A stretch of DNA of 64,000 bases. It comes from Bacilli bacterium (GTDB taxonomy: Bacteria; Bacillota_I; Bacilli_A; RF39; UBA660). A model generated the notes under the pieces. The model was not told the DNA's origin. It did no database searches and saw only the letters and a program-made list of their open reading frames with translations. The position numbers and the translations under genes are program-made. The DNA is taken from positions 1 to 64,000 of the forward strand of contig JAFSVF010000019.1 of assembly GCA_017450205.1 (NCBI GenBank), read 5' to 3'. Positions 1 through 8,567 of this stretch are shown here, piece after piece; the first letter of the stretch is position 1; the number at the start of each line of letters is the position of its first letter.

Positions 1-2
1 CA

Positions 3-149
3 CCGATTGAATCGTGGCATTCATTACTCAAAAAAGAAACTTTGTACAACAATAATATCACATCTCTACAAGAATACCAAAAACTTGTAGAAGATTGGAT
101 ATTATTTTATAACACAAAAAGATTAAAATCAAAAACTACAAGAAAATAA
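3..149 (+). mobile_element. C-terminal fragment of an IS3-family transposase (OrfB), cut by the window edge
   Basis: The first 147 bases read as an open frame entering from the left and ending at TAA. It encodes PIESWHSLLKKE, then a stretch ending FYNTKRLKSK. The IES(W/F)HS.LKKE block and the terminal YN..R segment are characteristic of the end of the DDE integrase domain of IS3-family OrfB; the E of LLKKE is where the catalytic Glu is expected. The rest of the element lies outside the window. It is followed by a T-tailed hairpin and a possible terminal inverted repeat. Confidence 0.75.
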
Positions 150-166
150 TCTTGTAGTCTTTTTTT
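135..166 (+). terminator. Intrinsic terminator of the IS element
   Basis: ACTACAAG (135-142) and CTTGTAGT (151-158) form an 8-bp stem followed by seven T. It overlaps the transposase stop codon. Confidence 0.7.
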
Positions 167-167
167 A

Positions 168-193
168 GTGTCTCCTAAATGGGGTTCGCTTCA
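168..193 (+). repeat. Possible right terminal inverted repeat of the IS3-type element
   Basis: After the transposase terminator comes GTGTCTCCTAAATGGGG (168-184), running on to a TCA end at 193. Read inward it begins TGAAGCGAACCCC, with the TG start usual for IS3-family ends. The left partner lies outside the window, so the boundary is an inference. Confidence 0.35.
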
Positions 194-225
194 TTTTTTC
201 TCTAGATTTTTTATTGTAAAAAAAC

Positions 226-313
226 GAAGCTAGCCCCCTGAGACTAGCTTCAAAGAATAAAAAGGGGTTGGCTAGTGTGATACTAGCACCAATTCGCCTG
301 TTTGTGAATTGGT
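226..313. repeat. Cluster of three adjacent hairpins upstream of recG
   Basis: Three inverted repeats sit almost end to end: GAAGCTA/TAGCTTC (226-232 with 245-251), GCTAGT/ACTAGC (271-276 with 282-287) and ACCAATTC/GAATTGGT (288-295 with 306-313). The first two share the core GCTAG. None has a T-tract, so they are not simple terminators. With the IS remnant these fill the interval 150-392, which has no other gene. Function unknown. Confidence 0.5.
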
Positions 314-392
314 ATCTAATATACTAATCGATAAAGTATATTTTGTCAACAAAAAAATGCATTCTGTGGTACAATTTATTAAGAGGTAAAAT

Positions 393-2384
393 ATGGAATT
401 AAAAGAGTTAAAAGGAATAGGAAGTAAAACACTTGCAAGTCTTCGTGATTTGGGCATAAATTCAATAGATGACTTAGTGAGATTTTATCCATTTAGATAT
501 AATGTTTATAAACCTATAAATCTCAATAATTTGACTTCGAATGAAACTGTTACAATTATAGGAAAAGTAGTCTCAAAAGTATCTTTTTTTAGAGGTAATA
601 AAGTAAGTAATATTATAAGATTTAGTTTTGAAACTTGTAATAGAATTATCAATGTTACAATTTTTAATCAACCTTATTTGAGTAAACAATTATATATAAA
701 TAAAGAATTAACATTAGTTGGTAAATATGATGAAATAAATAATATATTTACTGTTTCTAAAGTGATAAATGAGAAATTAGATCACACTTTAATTGAAGGT
801 GTATATCATGTAGGCACTAATATAAAAAAAGGAGTATTAGTAAATTTAATTAATGAAGCTTTAAATCAATATGATATTAAAGAAGTTATTCCTGATTATA
901 TTAATAATCAATATGAATTAATTAGTTTAAAAAAAGCTTTAAGTATTATTCATAATCCTACTAATAATAATGATTATAAAAAAGCATTATTAAAACTTAA
1001 ATATGAAGAATTATTTGTTTTTATGTTTAAAATAAATTTGTTAAAAATAAGAAAAGAGTTATCTGAAAGCTTTGTAATAAAAGATATTAGTGATGATATG
1101 TTGAATGAAGTAAAATCTTTAATTCCTTTTAATTTAACTAATGGACAAAATGAAGCATTAAAAGATATTATTAATGACTTTAAAAAATTAAGAAGAATGA
1201 ATAGACTTGTTTTAGGAGATGTAGGTAGTGGTAAAACAATTGTTGCTTTTCTATCTTTAATACTAAATTCTAAGTGTGGATATCAAGGAACTATGATTGC
1301 TCCAACAGAAGTATTAGCACAACAACATTTTAATAATTTTGTTAATATCTTTAAAGATTTAAATATAAAAGTAAGTCTTTTAACAGGAAGTACTTCTCTT
1401 AATGAAAAAAAACAAATTTATAAAGATTTAAGAAATGGAAATATAGATATTTTAATTGGAACTCATGCAATCTTAGAAGATAATGTTATATTTGAAAATT
1501 TAGGATTAGTTGTTACTGATGAACAACATAGATTCGGAGTTAATCAAAGAAACTCGTTAAGAAATAAGGGTAAACATGTTGATGTTTTATATATGAGTGC
1601 AACACCAATTCCTAGAACTTATGCTTTAACTATTTATGGAGATATGGATATTTCTATTATTAAAGATAAACCAAGTAATAGAAAAAAAATAAAAACATAT
1701 AAATATGATTTTAGTCATATGAATGATGTTATGAACATTGTTAATAATGAGTTAAATAATAAACACCAAGTTTATATGGTAGCACCTTTAATTGAAGATG
1801 AAGAATCTGACTTAAATGATTTAAATAATATAAAAGATACTATTAGTAAGTATTTAGATAAGAATATTAAAGTAGGTATACTTCACGGTAAATTAAAAAA
1901 TATCGAAAAAGATAAAATAATTAATGATTTTAAAGAAGGAATTACTGATATATTAATTTCTACTACTGTTATTGAAGTTGGTGTAGATGTAGCTAATGCT
2001 ACATGTATGGTTATATTTAATGCAGAAAGATTTGGGCTTTCTACATTACATCAATTAAGAGGTAGAGTTGGAAGAAATGATTTAGAATCTAAATGTATTT
2101 TATTAAGTGATAAAGATTCTGAAAGACTTGATTGTTTAGTAAAAAGTAATGATGGTTTCTATATTAGTGAAATGGATTTAAAACTTAGAGGATCAGGTGA
2201 TTTATTTGGTATTAGACAACATGGTGATATGGAATTTAAAATAGCAAATTTAGTACAAGATAACAAAATACTATTACAAACTAAGAAAGATTCTGAAGAA
2301 TTTATTAAAAATAATATAGAAAATAATTTTATAAATTATCCTTATTTTAAGGCAATTGTTGAATATTTAATAAATAATGATTAA
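393..2384 (+). CDS. recG: ATP-dependent DNA helicase RecG
   Basis: RecG is the cytoplasmic superfamily 2 translocase that regresses stalled replication forks and processes Holliday junctions. The 663-residue product is close to the usual 670-690. It shows an N-terminal wedge/OB region (LKGIGSKT at the start), Walker A GDVGSGKT at about 275-282, the DEQH box at 376-379, SATPIPRT, the motif VI-type QLRGRVGR from 554, and the C-terminal LKLRGSGDLFG.RQHG block typical of RecG. The ATG is preceded by AGAGGTAA. It is a single-gene unit between the hairpin cluster and the small RNA promoter. Identity is near certain. Confidence 0.97.
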   Translation: MELKELKGIGSKTLASLRDLGINSIDDLVRFYPFRYNVYKPINLNNLTSNETVTIIGKVVSKVSFFRGNKVSNIIRFSFETCNRIINVTIFNQPYLSKQLYINKELTLVGKYDEINNIFTVSKVINEKLDHTLIEGVYHVGTNIKKGVLVNLINEALNQYDIKEVIPDYINNQYELISLKKALSIIHNPTNNNDYKKALLKLKYEELFVFMFKINLLKIRKELSESFVIKDISDDMLNEVKSLIPFNLTNGQNEALKDIINDFKKLRRMNRLVLGDVGSGKTIVAFLSLILNSKCGYQGTMIAPTEVLAQQHFNNFVNIFKDLNIKVSLLTGSTSLNEKKQIYKDLRNGNIDILIGTHAILEDNVIFENLGLVVTDEQHRFGVNQRNSLRNKGKHVDVLYMSATPIPRTYALTIYGDMDISIIKDKPSNRKKIKTYKYDFSHMNDVMNIVNNELNNKHQVYMVAPLIEDEESDLNDLNNIKDTISKYLDKNIKVGILHGKLKNIEKDKIINDFKEGITDILISTTVIEVGVDVANATCMVIFNAERFGLSTLHQLRGRVGRNDLESKCILLSDKDSERLDCLVKSNDGFYISEMDLKLRGSGDLFGIRQHGDMEFKIANLVQDNKILLQTKKDSEEFIKNNIENNFINYPYFKAIVEYLINND

Positions 2385-2404
2385 AATTTATTAATTAAAT
2401 GAGA

Positions 2405-2433
2405 TTGACAAAAAATATAATATTTTTTATATT
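2405..2433 (+). promoter_or_regulatory. Strong promoter of the small RNA
   Basis: A perfect TTGACA -35 (2405-2410) is followed after exactly 17 bases by TATATT (2428-2433). Expected transcription start is at about 2440, immediately before the first RNA stem. Confidence 0.7.
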
Positions 2434-2439
2434 TAATGT

Positions 2440-2543
2440 AGCAAGGTAGATAATTGCCTTGCGGTATCTCTAATGATTTTTTAGAAGATACAACCAAAAC
2501 CCCCTGAAAGAGAGACATGAATAATTGTCTCTCGCTTTTTTTA
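2440..2543 (+). ncRNA. Candidate structured small RNA of about 100 nt, family not recognised
   Basis: No open frame fits here. From the predicted start the RNA folds as three hairpins: GCAAGG/CCTTGC (2441-2446 with 2457-2462), GTATCT/AGATAC (2464-2469 with 2486-2491), an unpaired AACCAAAACCCCC stretch, and GAGAGAC/GTCTCTC (2510-2516 with 2527-2533) ending in a T7 tract. A dedicated consensus promoter and its own terminator make it an independent unit, not a leader of the next gene, which starts 105 nt further on. I do not recognise SRP RNA, 6S RNA, tmRNA, RNase P or a known riboswitch in it. Confidence 0.6.
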
Positions 2544-2647
2544 TAATATATTTAAATAAATAGATTATGGTATACTATTAATAATAAAGTGAATATTAAA
2601 ATTTAATTAATATTTTGATATTCTTTGCAATGAAAGATGTGATAATT

Positions 2648-4117
2648 ATGAATTTATCTAAATCTAGATATACTAAAGGCGTTACATGTGAAAAATATTT
2701 GTGGTTAAATTGTTATAAACCTGAATTAGCAGAAGATATGGGTAATCAAACTGTATTTGAAAATGGTAATAAAGTTGGTGATTTAGCTAGAAGTCTTTTT
2801 GGAGATTATAAGTTAGTTGAATATACAACTGATTATAAGAAAATGATTGATGATACTAAAGAATGTATTGATAGTAAAGAAAAAGTAATTTGCGAAGCTT
2901 CTTTTAGTTATAATGGTAATTTTATATCTGTTGATATTTTGAAAGTATTAGATAACGGTTTAGAAATATATGAAGTTAAATCGTCAACTGAAGTAAAAGA
3001 TATTTATATAGATGATATTTCATATCAAACTTGGGTTCTAAAAAAATTAGGATATAATGTTTTAAAATCTTCAATTGTATATGTTAACAATCAATATATT
3101 AAAGATGGAAATTTAAATATTAAAGATTATTTTGTTGTTAGAGATGTAACAGAATTAATTGATTTAGATAAGGTAGAAGAAAAAGTAAAAGAATTAAAAA
3201 AAGTATTAGATAGTAATTTAGAACCTAATAGAGATCTTTCAATTAATTGTTTTGATCCTTATAATTGTCCATATTTTAAATATTGTACTAAAAAATTAAA
3301 ATCTCCAAATGTATTTGATTTGGGTTGGGGATTCACTACAAAGAAAAAATTAGATTTATATTATAAAAACATAATAGAATATGAAGATTTATTAAAAAGT
3401 GGATTATTAAATGAAAAAACAACTAATCAAGTTCAAGTTAATTTAGGAAAGAAAAAAGAAATAATTGATAAAGATTATATAAAGAATGTTTTAGATACTT
3501 TAAAGTTTCCTTTATATTTTTTAGATTTTGAATCTTATCAAGATGCTATTCCAGTTTATGATGGAACAAAACCATATCAACAATTATGTTTTCAATATAG
3601 TCTACATATAATAGATAAAGATGGTACTATTACACATAAAGAATACTTACATGATAAGTATGATACTAATCCTATTTATGGTTTATGTGAATCTTTATGT
3701 AATGATATTCCTAAAGATGTTTGTGTTGTTGTTTATAATGATGGTTTTGAAAAGTCTAGATTAAGAGAAATGGCTTATTTGATACCCGAATTAAGTGAAC
3801 ATTTATTAAATATTAGAGAAAATATTGTAGATTTATTACCTGTATTTAAAAATCAAAAGTTTTATACTAAAGATATGAAAGGTAGTGCATCTATTAAATA
3901 TGTTTTACCTGCATTGTATCCAAATGATGAAGATTTAAATTATCATAATTTAGATCAAGTTCATAAGGGTGATGAGGCTAGTGCTGCATATTTATCTTTA
4001 AAAGATTTATCTGAAGATGATAGAGAAATTTTAAGAAAAAATATGCTTAAATATTGTGAATTAGATACTTATGCGATGGTTAAAATATATGAAAAATTAA
4101 GAGATGTTGTAGACTAA
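2648..4117 (+). CDS. DUF2779-type nuclease: Cas4-like PD-(D/E)XK domain plus RNase H-like exonuclease domain
   Basis: The N-terminal half resembles Cas4/RecB-type nucleases: an SRYTKG..CEKYLWL start, an E109-V-K111 core, a QTWVLKKLGY helix, and cysteines C201, C207 and C213 that with the early Cys could bind an Fe-S cluster. The C-terminal half starts with YFLDFESYQ (D293, E295), a DEDD-exonuclease-like signature of the DUF2779 family, and ends with ELDTYAMV. A role in DNA processing or defence is inferred; no substrate can be read from sequence. The start is uncertain: the frame is open from 2615, but the ATG at 2648 (MNLSKSRY) matches the family start, with only a weak GATGTGAT upstream. 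It stands alone. Confidence 0.75.
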   Translation: MNLSKSRYTKGVTCEKYLWLNCYKPELAEDMGNQTVFENGNKVGDLARSLFGDYKLVEYTTDYKKMIDDTKECIDSKEKVICEASFSYNGNFISVDILKVLDNGLEIYEVKSSTEVKDIYIDDISYQTWVLKKLGYNVLKSSIVYVNNQYIKDGNLNIKDYFVVRDVTELIDLDKVEEKVKELKKVLDSNLEPNRDLSINCFDPYNCPYFKYCTKKLKSPNVFDLGWGFTTKKKLDLYYKNIIEYEDLLKSGLLNEKTTNQVQVNLGKKKEIIDKDYIKNVLDTLKFPLYFLDFESYQDAIPVYDGTKPYQQLCFQYSLHIIDKDGTITHKEYLHDKYDTNPIYGLCESLCNDIPKDVCVVVYNDGFEKSRLREMAYLIPELSEHLLNIRENIVDLLPVFKNQKFYTKDMKGSASIKYVLPALYPNDEDLNYHNLDQVHKGDEASAAYLSLKDLSEDDREILRKNMLKYCELDTYAMVKIYEKLRDVVD

Positions 4118-4238
4118 GTCTACTTGATTTATATATATCTTTAAAATTATGTAATATTTAATGATAAAAAGTGTTTATACTTTATATTATTAATCTTTTG
4201 TATGAATTAATAATTCTATATATGTTTTAAGAAAATGA

Positions 4239-4261
4239 GATAGTTTTAACTATCTTTTTTT
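4239..4261 (+). terminator. Intrinsic terminator after the DUF2779 gene
   Basis: GATAGTT/AACTATC (4239-4245 with 4248-4254) followed by a T run to 4261. The rest of the 257-base gap to the ABC gene shows no other recognisable feature. Confidence 0.6.
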
Positions 4262-4374
4262 ATTTTCGACAAAATGTAACAAAAAAGTATTTCATCCTTG
4301 ATTATAATTAATTCGATTAGTGATTACATATGATTTTTATGTTATTATTAATTAGAAAATAGAAAGGTGATTAT

Positions 4375-5280
4375 ATGAGTATTGTAAAAGTAGAAAGTAT
4401 AAATAAAAGCTTTGGAAAAAAGAAAATACTACATGATGTTTCATTTGAAATAAATGAAGGTGAAATACTTGGTTTTATTGGACCAAATGGTGCTGGTAAA
4501 ACTACAACTATTAAGTTAATGCTTGGACTTCAATCAATTGATTCTGGTGAAGTTTATATTAATGGTTATAATTTAAGGAAAGATTTTGAAAAGGCAATTG
4601 AAAAAGTAGGAGCTATAATTGAAAGCCCTGATGTTTATATGTATTTATCAGGAAGAGAAAATTTGAAATTGATAGCTAATCTATATGGTGGTATTTCAAA
4701 AGAAGAATTAGATGAATTAATTAAGACAGTTGGTTTAGAAAAAAGAATAGATGATAAAGTTTCTAAGTATTCTTTAGGTATGAGACAAAGACTTGGAATA
4801 GCAGCTTCTATTATTAATAAACCAAATGTATTATTTCTTGATGAACCTACAAATGGATTAGATCCTCAAGGTATTATTGAAGTTAGAGATTTAATAGTAA
4901 AGCTTGCTAAAGAGAGAAAGATGGCAATTTTAATTTCATCTCATAATTTAAGTGAGCTAGATAGTTTTATTACAGATGCATGTATTATTCAAAATGGTAA
5001 GGTTGTTACTAATTGTCCAATTAAAAAATTAAAGAGTTTAGATGTACCTAAGTACAGATTCAAAGTAAATAAAGTTAAAGGAATAAAGACTTTATTTGCT
5101 AATAAAAAGATTGAAGTTCCTGATGATGAAACTTTTGAATTAGAAATTGATAAGAAAGAAATAAATAGTATTTTAAAGAAGTTAATATCAAATGATTATG
5201 AAGTATATTCATTATTTAAAGTTTCAATGAGTCTAGAAGAAGCTTTCTTAAAAGAGACTGGGGGTAATTCAATTGAGTAA
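4375..5280 (+). CDS. ABC transporter ATP-binding protein (BcrA-like)
   Basis: This is the ATPase of a two-gene ABC-2 type exporter. The 301 residues hold Walker A GPNGAGKTTT near residue 38, the signature YSLGMRQRLGIA near 138, and Walker B VLFLDEPTNGLDPQG near 160, then the H-loop SSHNLSELD. A roughly 75-residue C-terminal extension is usual for drug or antimicrobial-peptide exporters of the BcrA/YhaQ class. AGAAAGGTGATTAT precedes the ATG. It overlaps the permease gene by 8 bases. Substrate unknown; bacitracin-like resistance is only a family association. Confidence 0.93.
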   Translation: MSIVKVESINKSFGKKKILHDVSFEINEGEILGFIGPNGAGKTTTIKLMLGLQSIDSGEVYINGYNLRKDFEKAIEKVGAIIESPDVYMYLSGRENLKLIANLYGGISKEELDELIKTVGLEKRIDDKVSKYSLGMRQRLGIAASIINKPNVLFLDEPTNGLDPQGIIEVRDLIVKLAKERKMAILISSHNLSELDSFITDACIIQNGKVVTNCPIKKLKSLDVPKYRFKVNKVKGIKTLFANKKIEVPDDETFELEIDKKEINSILKKLISNDYEVYSLFKVSMSLEEAFLKETGGNSIE

Positions 5281-6724
5281 ATTAGTATATAATGAGCTAT
5301 ATAAATTATTTCATAAAAGATCTACTAAATTATATTTTGTATTAGTATTTTTATTATTAACACTTAGTTTAGTAATAGTATTAAAGTTTGATAATTCAGA
5401 AGAAATTGAATCTAATTATGATATAAACTATCAACAATCTATTATTGATTCATATAAAGATAGAAATGATTTAAACGATGATGAAAAGAGTGACTATTTA
5501 GGTGCTTTAGTTGAACATGATAAATTATCTTTAATTAAAGAAAAAGGAATTAAACGTAATTCTCCTGAAGAAGCTTATGTTAAAGATAATATGTCTCAAT
5601 TATTTTATTCTAAAAATTTTATAATTGTTTACGGGTATACTACTGATGTAAATAATAGAACTTTAGATGATATTAACGCTGAAATAGATAAAGAAATAAA
5701 AAAATTAGAAGAATTAGATCCGATAGCAGTTATTAAAGATGAATTAAGTACATTAAATAAAGAAATTGTTTGTTTAGATATAAAAAGTGAATTCTGTGAT
5801 AAATATTTTGATATTTACAAAAAAGTTTTAGAATATAGAATCGAAATGAATATTCCTAAATCTTATAATGCAGCTTCAATGGAATTAGAAAGATATTTAA
5901 CAGAGTATCCTTCATATCTTCAATACGAAAAGGATAAGGGAAGAATAAAAGAAGAAGAAAAGGATACTTATAATGAAATAATTTCATTTAATAAAACTAT
6001 GGAATATAAAATTGAACATAAATTATTAACACAAAGTTCAGTAGTTCAACCTAATATGGTAGAGATTGTAAGTTCTGGGCTTACAGATATGTCCATTTTT
6101 ATTGTTATTGGTTTAATTATGATAGGTGCTAGTGTTTTAAGCGAAGAATTTGAAAAAGGTACTGTTAAATTGTTATTAGTGAAACCTTTTACTAGAAATA
6201 AGATTCTTATTTCTAAGATAATAGCTTCAATTATTATGATTGTAATATTTTGTTTATATGTTACAGTATTAAATACAGTATCAAGTATTATATATAATAA
6301 TTATTTAGGTATGTCTTTTATATATTCGTTATGTGAATATAATTTTTCTCTTCATAAAGTAGTTGAATATAATATTTTTAATTATTATATACTTACTTTT
6401 ATTAGTCAAATGATTTACTTTATTATGTTAGATTTAATTGTAATATGTTTTTCTACACTTACTACTAGTACAGCAATATCTATATCATTTGGATTTGGAT
6501 TATTTATTGGAACTGGAATATTAACTGAATTTGTTCAAAAATTTAAATGGATACCATTATTGCCAATGTATACATCAGATATGATAAATGTATTCTTCGG
6601 TCAACCTCCGACATATAAAATTTTAACGTTGCCTGTTCATGTATTTTTTAATATATTCTATGTAATATTATTTATAGGATTAGCAATGTTTATATTTAAA
6701 AAGAAAGATATTAAAAATCAATAA
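5273..6724 (+). CDS. ABC-2 type transporter permease
   Basis: Membrane partner of the upstream ATPase. It starts at a TTG (5273) overlapping the end of the ATPase frame, with GGGGG upstream. One transmembrane helix lies at about 19-38, followed by a roughly 200-residue charged extracellular domain. A membrane block of about six helices then starts near 270 (SIFIVIGLIMIGASVL) and contains the ABC-2 motif FEKGTVKLLLVKPFTRNK. The C-terminus is FIFKKKDIKNQ. The layout of one helix, a large loop and further helices is typical of ABC-2 permeases. Confidence 0.88.
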   Translation: MSKLVYNELYKLFHKRSTKLYFVLVFLLLTLSLVIVLKFDNSEEIESNYDINYQQSIIDSYKDRNDLNDDEKSDYLGALVEHDKLSLIKEKGIKRNSPEEAYVKDNMSQLFYSKNFIIVYGYTTDVNNRTLDDINAEIDKEIKKLEELDPIAVIKDELSTLNKEIVCLDIKSEFCDKYFDIYKKVLEYRIEMNIPKSYNAASMELERYLTEYPSYLQYEKDKGRIKEEEKDTYNEIISFNKTMEYKIEHKLLTQSSVVQPNMVEIVSSGLTDMSIFIVIGLIMIGASVLSEEFEKGTVKLLLVKPFTRNKILISKIIASIIMIVIFCLYVTVLNTVSSIIYNNYLGMSFIYSLCEYNFSLHKVVEYNIFNYYILTFISQMIYFIMLDLIVICFSTLTTSTAISISFGFGLFIGTGILTEFVQKFKWIPLLPMYTSDMINVFFGQPPTYKILTLPVHVFFNIFYVILFIGLAMFIFKKKDIKNQ

Positions 6725-6749
6725 GAGTATTTATACTCTTATTTTTTTT
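6721..6749 (+). terminator. Intrinsic terminator of the ABC operon
   Basis: ATAAGAGTA/TACTCTTAT (6721-6729 with 6734-6742) plus an eight-T tail. Confidence 0.75.
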
Positions 6750-6813
6750 GAGTATTAATTTAGTAATTAACAGTAATTATTAGTTATGTTAAAATAAATA
6801 TATGGAGGTAAAT

Positions 6814-7680
6814 ATGGAAAAAGAAAGGAAGCAAAAGAAAGCACTTATTACATCTAGAGTATTATTTTATACAGTTTTAGATAAAATCTTATTTATTATA
6901 TTTTCAATTGATTTTATCTATGGACTTATTTTGGGATTATTAATGAAAGGAAAAACTTTTACTAATGTATTAGGATATTATTCATGTTTCTTAATTGTAA
7001 TGGTTATTTTAGCACTACTTTTAAATTGGATTTATAAATGTGCTACTAAAACTATGTTATGTATTACTGAAGATGAGGTTTATAAAGAAGCATATGCTCC
7101 TTTAAAAAGAAGTGAGATGTCTATTCCTTTAAATAAGATTACTTCAGTTACTGCATTTAATTTTTGTTGGATATTTAGATCAATTATTATTTTCCAATAT
7201 CATCAATTACCTATTATATTCTTTACTTGGAATAATCAAGAATTTAAAGATAAATTTGATGAATTAGTTAATGGTAGAAAAGAAAAAATATGTAATGAAT
7301 ATGAAGATAAAAATGTTATTTCATTCATTAGTAAAAAGAATTATATACTATTTGGTTCTGTATTTGGTGGATTATTAGTATTGTTCTTAATTATTGCTAT
7401 TATATTAAGTTTTATTAGTCCTTCATCTAGAGTTGTAGGAACTTATGTTAATGATTCCAATGAAATTACTTTAAATAAAGATTTAACTTGTAATATTTCT
7501 TATATTGATGATATTAAAAAGTGTAATTGGGAATTTGATGAAGATAATAATAGAGTAGTTGTTAATTATACTCAAGAAGTAAAATTATTTTCATCTACTA
7601 AAGAAAAAGATTATAGTATGACTTTTGACTATAAAGATAAAGCTTTAAATTATGGTTCTAGAGTATTCTCTAAAAAGTAG
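6814..7680 (+). CDS. Membrane protein with a PH-like (bPH) domain and an extracellular C-terminal domain
   Basis: 288 residues. The ATG at 6814 is chosen because GGAGGTAAAT lies just before it; the in-frame ATG at 6802 is part of that binding site. Two N-terminal helices (about 20-38 and 52-72) lead into a stretch resembling bacterial PH domains (CITEDEVYKE, then MSIPLNKITSVTA). A third helix lies near 178-202, and an external domain of about 80 residues starts VVGTYVNDSNEITLN. That last part reads like a small beta-sandwich that is often the end of Bacillota membrane proteins. No function can be assigned. Confidence 0.6.
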   Translation: MEKERKQKKALITSRVLFYTVLDKILFIIFSIDFIYGLILGLLMKGKTFTNVLGYYSCFLIVMVILALLLNWIYKCATKTMLCITEDEVYKEAYAPLKRSEMSIPLNKITSVTAFNFCWIFRSIIIFQYHQLPIIFFTWNNQEFKDKFDELVNGRKEKICNEYEDKNVISFISKKNYILFGSVFGGLLVLFLIIAIILSFISPSSRVVGTYVNDSNEITLNKDLTCNISYIDDIKKCNWEFDEDNNRVVVNYTQEVKLFSSTKEKDYSMTFDYKDKALNYGSRVFSKK

Positions 7681-7700
7681 AAATTAATTTTCTACTTTTT
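7672..7700 (+). terminator. Intrinsic terminator
   Basis: A long inverted repeat, AAAAGTAGAAA paired with TTTCTACTTTT, spans the stop codon of the PH-like gene and ends in T. Confidence 0.65.
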
Positions 7701-7759
7701 GTTTACTTGAAATAATATACATATTTTTGTATATTATTTTTAGTTAGTAAGGTGATAAG

Positions 7760-8140
7760 ATGAACGACAATAGTAATAACAATAATCCATATGCACATCA
7801 AAAGATAACAAGCAAAAAATTATTTATAGAATCTAATTATGTTAAAAAAGATGAAGAAGATGATAAAGGTTCTTCAATTGTAGGTATTCTTTTATGTATT
7901 GTTATAATTGTGGGATCAATTGTTTTTTATGTTTATTATATTTATCCAACATTTATTAAGAGTACATATACAGTGGAAGAAGCTTGTGCAAATCCTTTTG
8001 AATGTAGTGAAGTTTCTGAAGATGGATATAGAACTTGTTCATATTTTGATTCTCGTGATAAAAAAGTATTTGTTAGATGTAAAGGCGTAACTACTACAAG
8101 TAGTTCAATAACTAGAGAAAAGACAACAAGTAATGATTAA
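7760..8140 (+). CDS. Single-pass membrane protein with a four-Cys external domain, unknown function
   Basis: 126 residues with ATG preceded by AAGGTGATAAG. An Asn-rich N-terminus and a charged cytoplasmic stretch precede one transmembrane helix at about 40-63. The external tail carries four cysteines (EEACANPFECSE, RTCSYF, FVRCKG) that could form two disulfides, and ends in a Thr/Ser-rich stretch. It overlaps the GtrA-like gene by 8 bases, so the two are co-translated. No family recognised. Confidence 0.6.
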   Translation: MNDNSNNNNPYAHQKITSKKLFIESNYVKKDEEDDKGSSIVGILLCIVIIVGSIVFYVYYIYPTFIKSTYTVEEACANPFECSEVSEDGYRTCSYFDSRDKKVFVRCKGVTTTSSSITREKTTSND

Positions 8141-8546
8141 TTTAATAAAAAGAAGAGTTAATAAACAAGATGAATTTATTAAATATACATTAATATCTTT
8201 ATTTTGTACTTTAATATTTTTTATTATATATGTTAGTCTTAATTATTTTACTAATGGAAAATATTTGATTGCTAATGGATTCGCTTATTTTATATCTTTT
8301 AGTGTTCAGTTTCTTTTAAATCAAAGATTGTTTAAAGCTAAACCTGATAAACATCATATGCATTTCATTCAAGGAATAGCTTTTATAAGCGTTAGATTAC
8401 TTGGATTTCCATGTGATCAATTCTTGCTTTTTGTATTTGTAGATAAAGTACATTTATCTTATTTAATTGGAAAGTTATTTGATTCACTTATTATGTTTAT
8501 ATATAACTATTTAACTAATAAATTTATTGTTTTTAAGATAAAATAA
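8133..8546 (+). CDS. GtrA-like small integral membrane protein
   Basis: 137 residues with four predicted helices (about 18-38, 44-63, 78-98, 108-133) and the FIKYTLISLFCTLIFF start and FLLNQRLF/NYLTNKFIVF ends typical of GtrA-family proteins. Members help move lipid-linked sugars across the membrane or accompany glycosyltransferases in surface polysaccharide synthesis. No glycosyltransferase is adjacent here, so the substrate is unknown. It starts within the end of the preceding gene. Confidence 0.75.
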   Translation: MINLIKRRVNKQDEFIKYTLISLFCTLIFFIIYVSLNYFTNGKYLIANGFAYFISFSVQFLLNQRLFKAKPDKHHMHFIQGIAFISVRLLGFPCDQFLLFVFVDKVHLSYLIGKLFDSLIMFIYNYLTNKFIVFKIK

Positions 8547-8566
8547 AAACACACATAAGTGTGTTT
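8547..8566. terminator. Bidirectional terminator between convergent genes
   Basis: AAACACAC/GTGTGTTT with loop ATAA, T-tailed on the plus strand and A-rich on the other side, so it can serve both the GtrA-like gene and the minus-strand gene ending at 8568. Confidence 0.75.
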
Positions 8567-8567
8567 T

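Noticed and set aside
226-313. CRISPR array
   Set aside because: Repeats are unequal, too short and without spacers of constant length.
2440-2543. tracrRNA, SRP RNA, 6S RNA or riboswitch
   Set aside because: No anti-repeat or Cas gene, no SRP tetraloop motif, far too short for 6S RNA, and it ends in a terminator before the next gene's own region, so it is not a leader.
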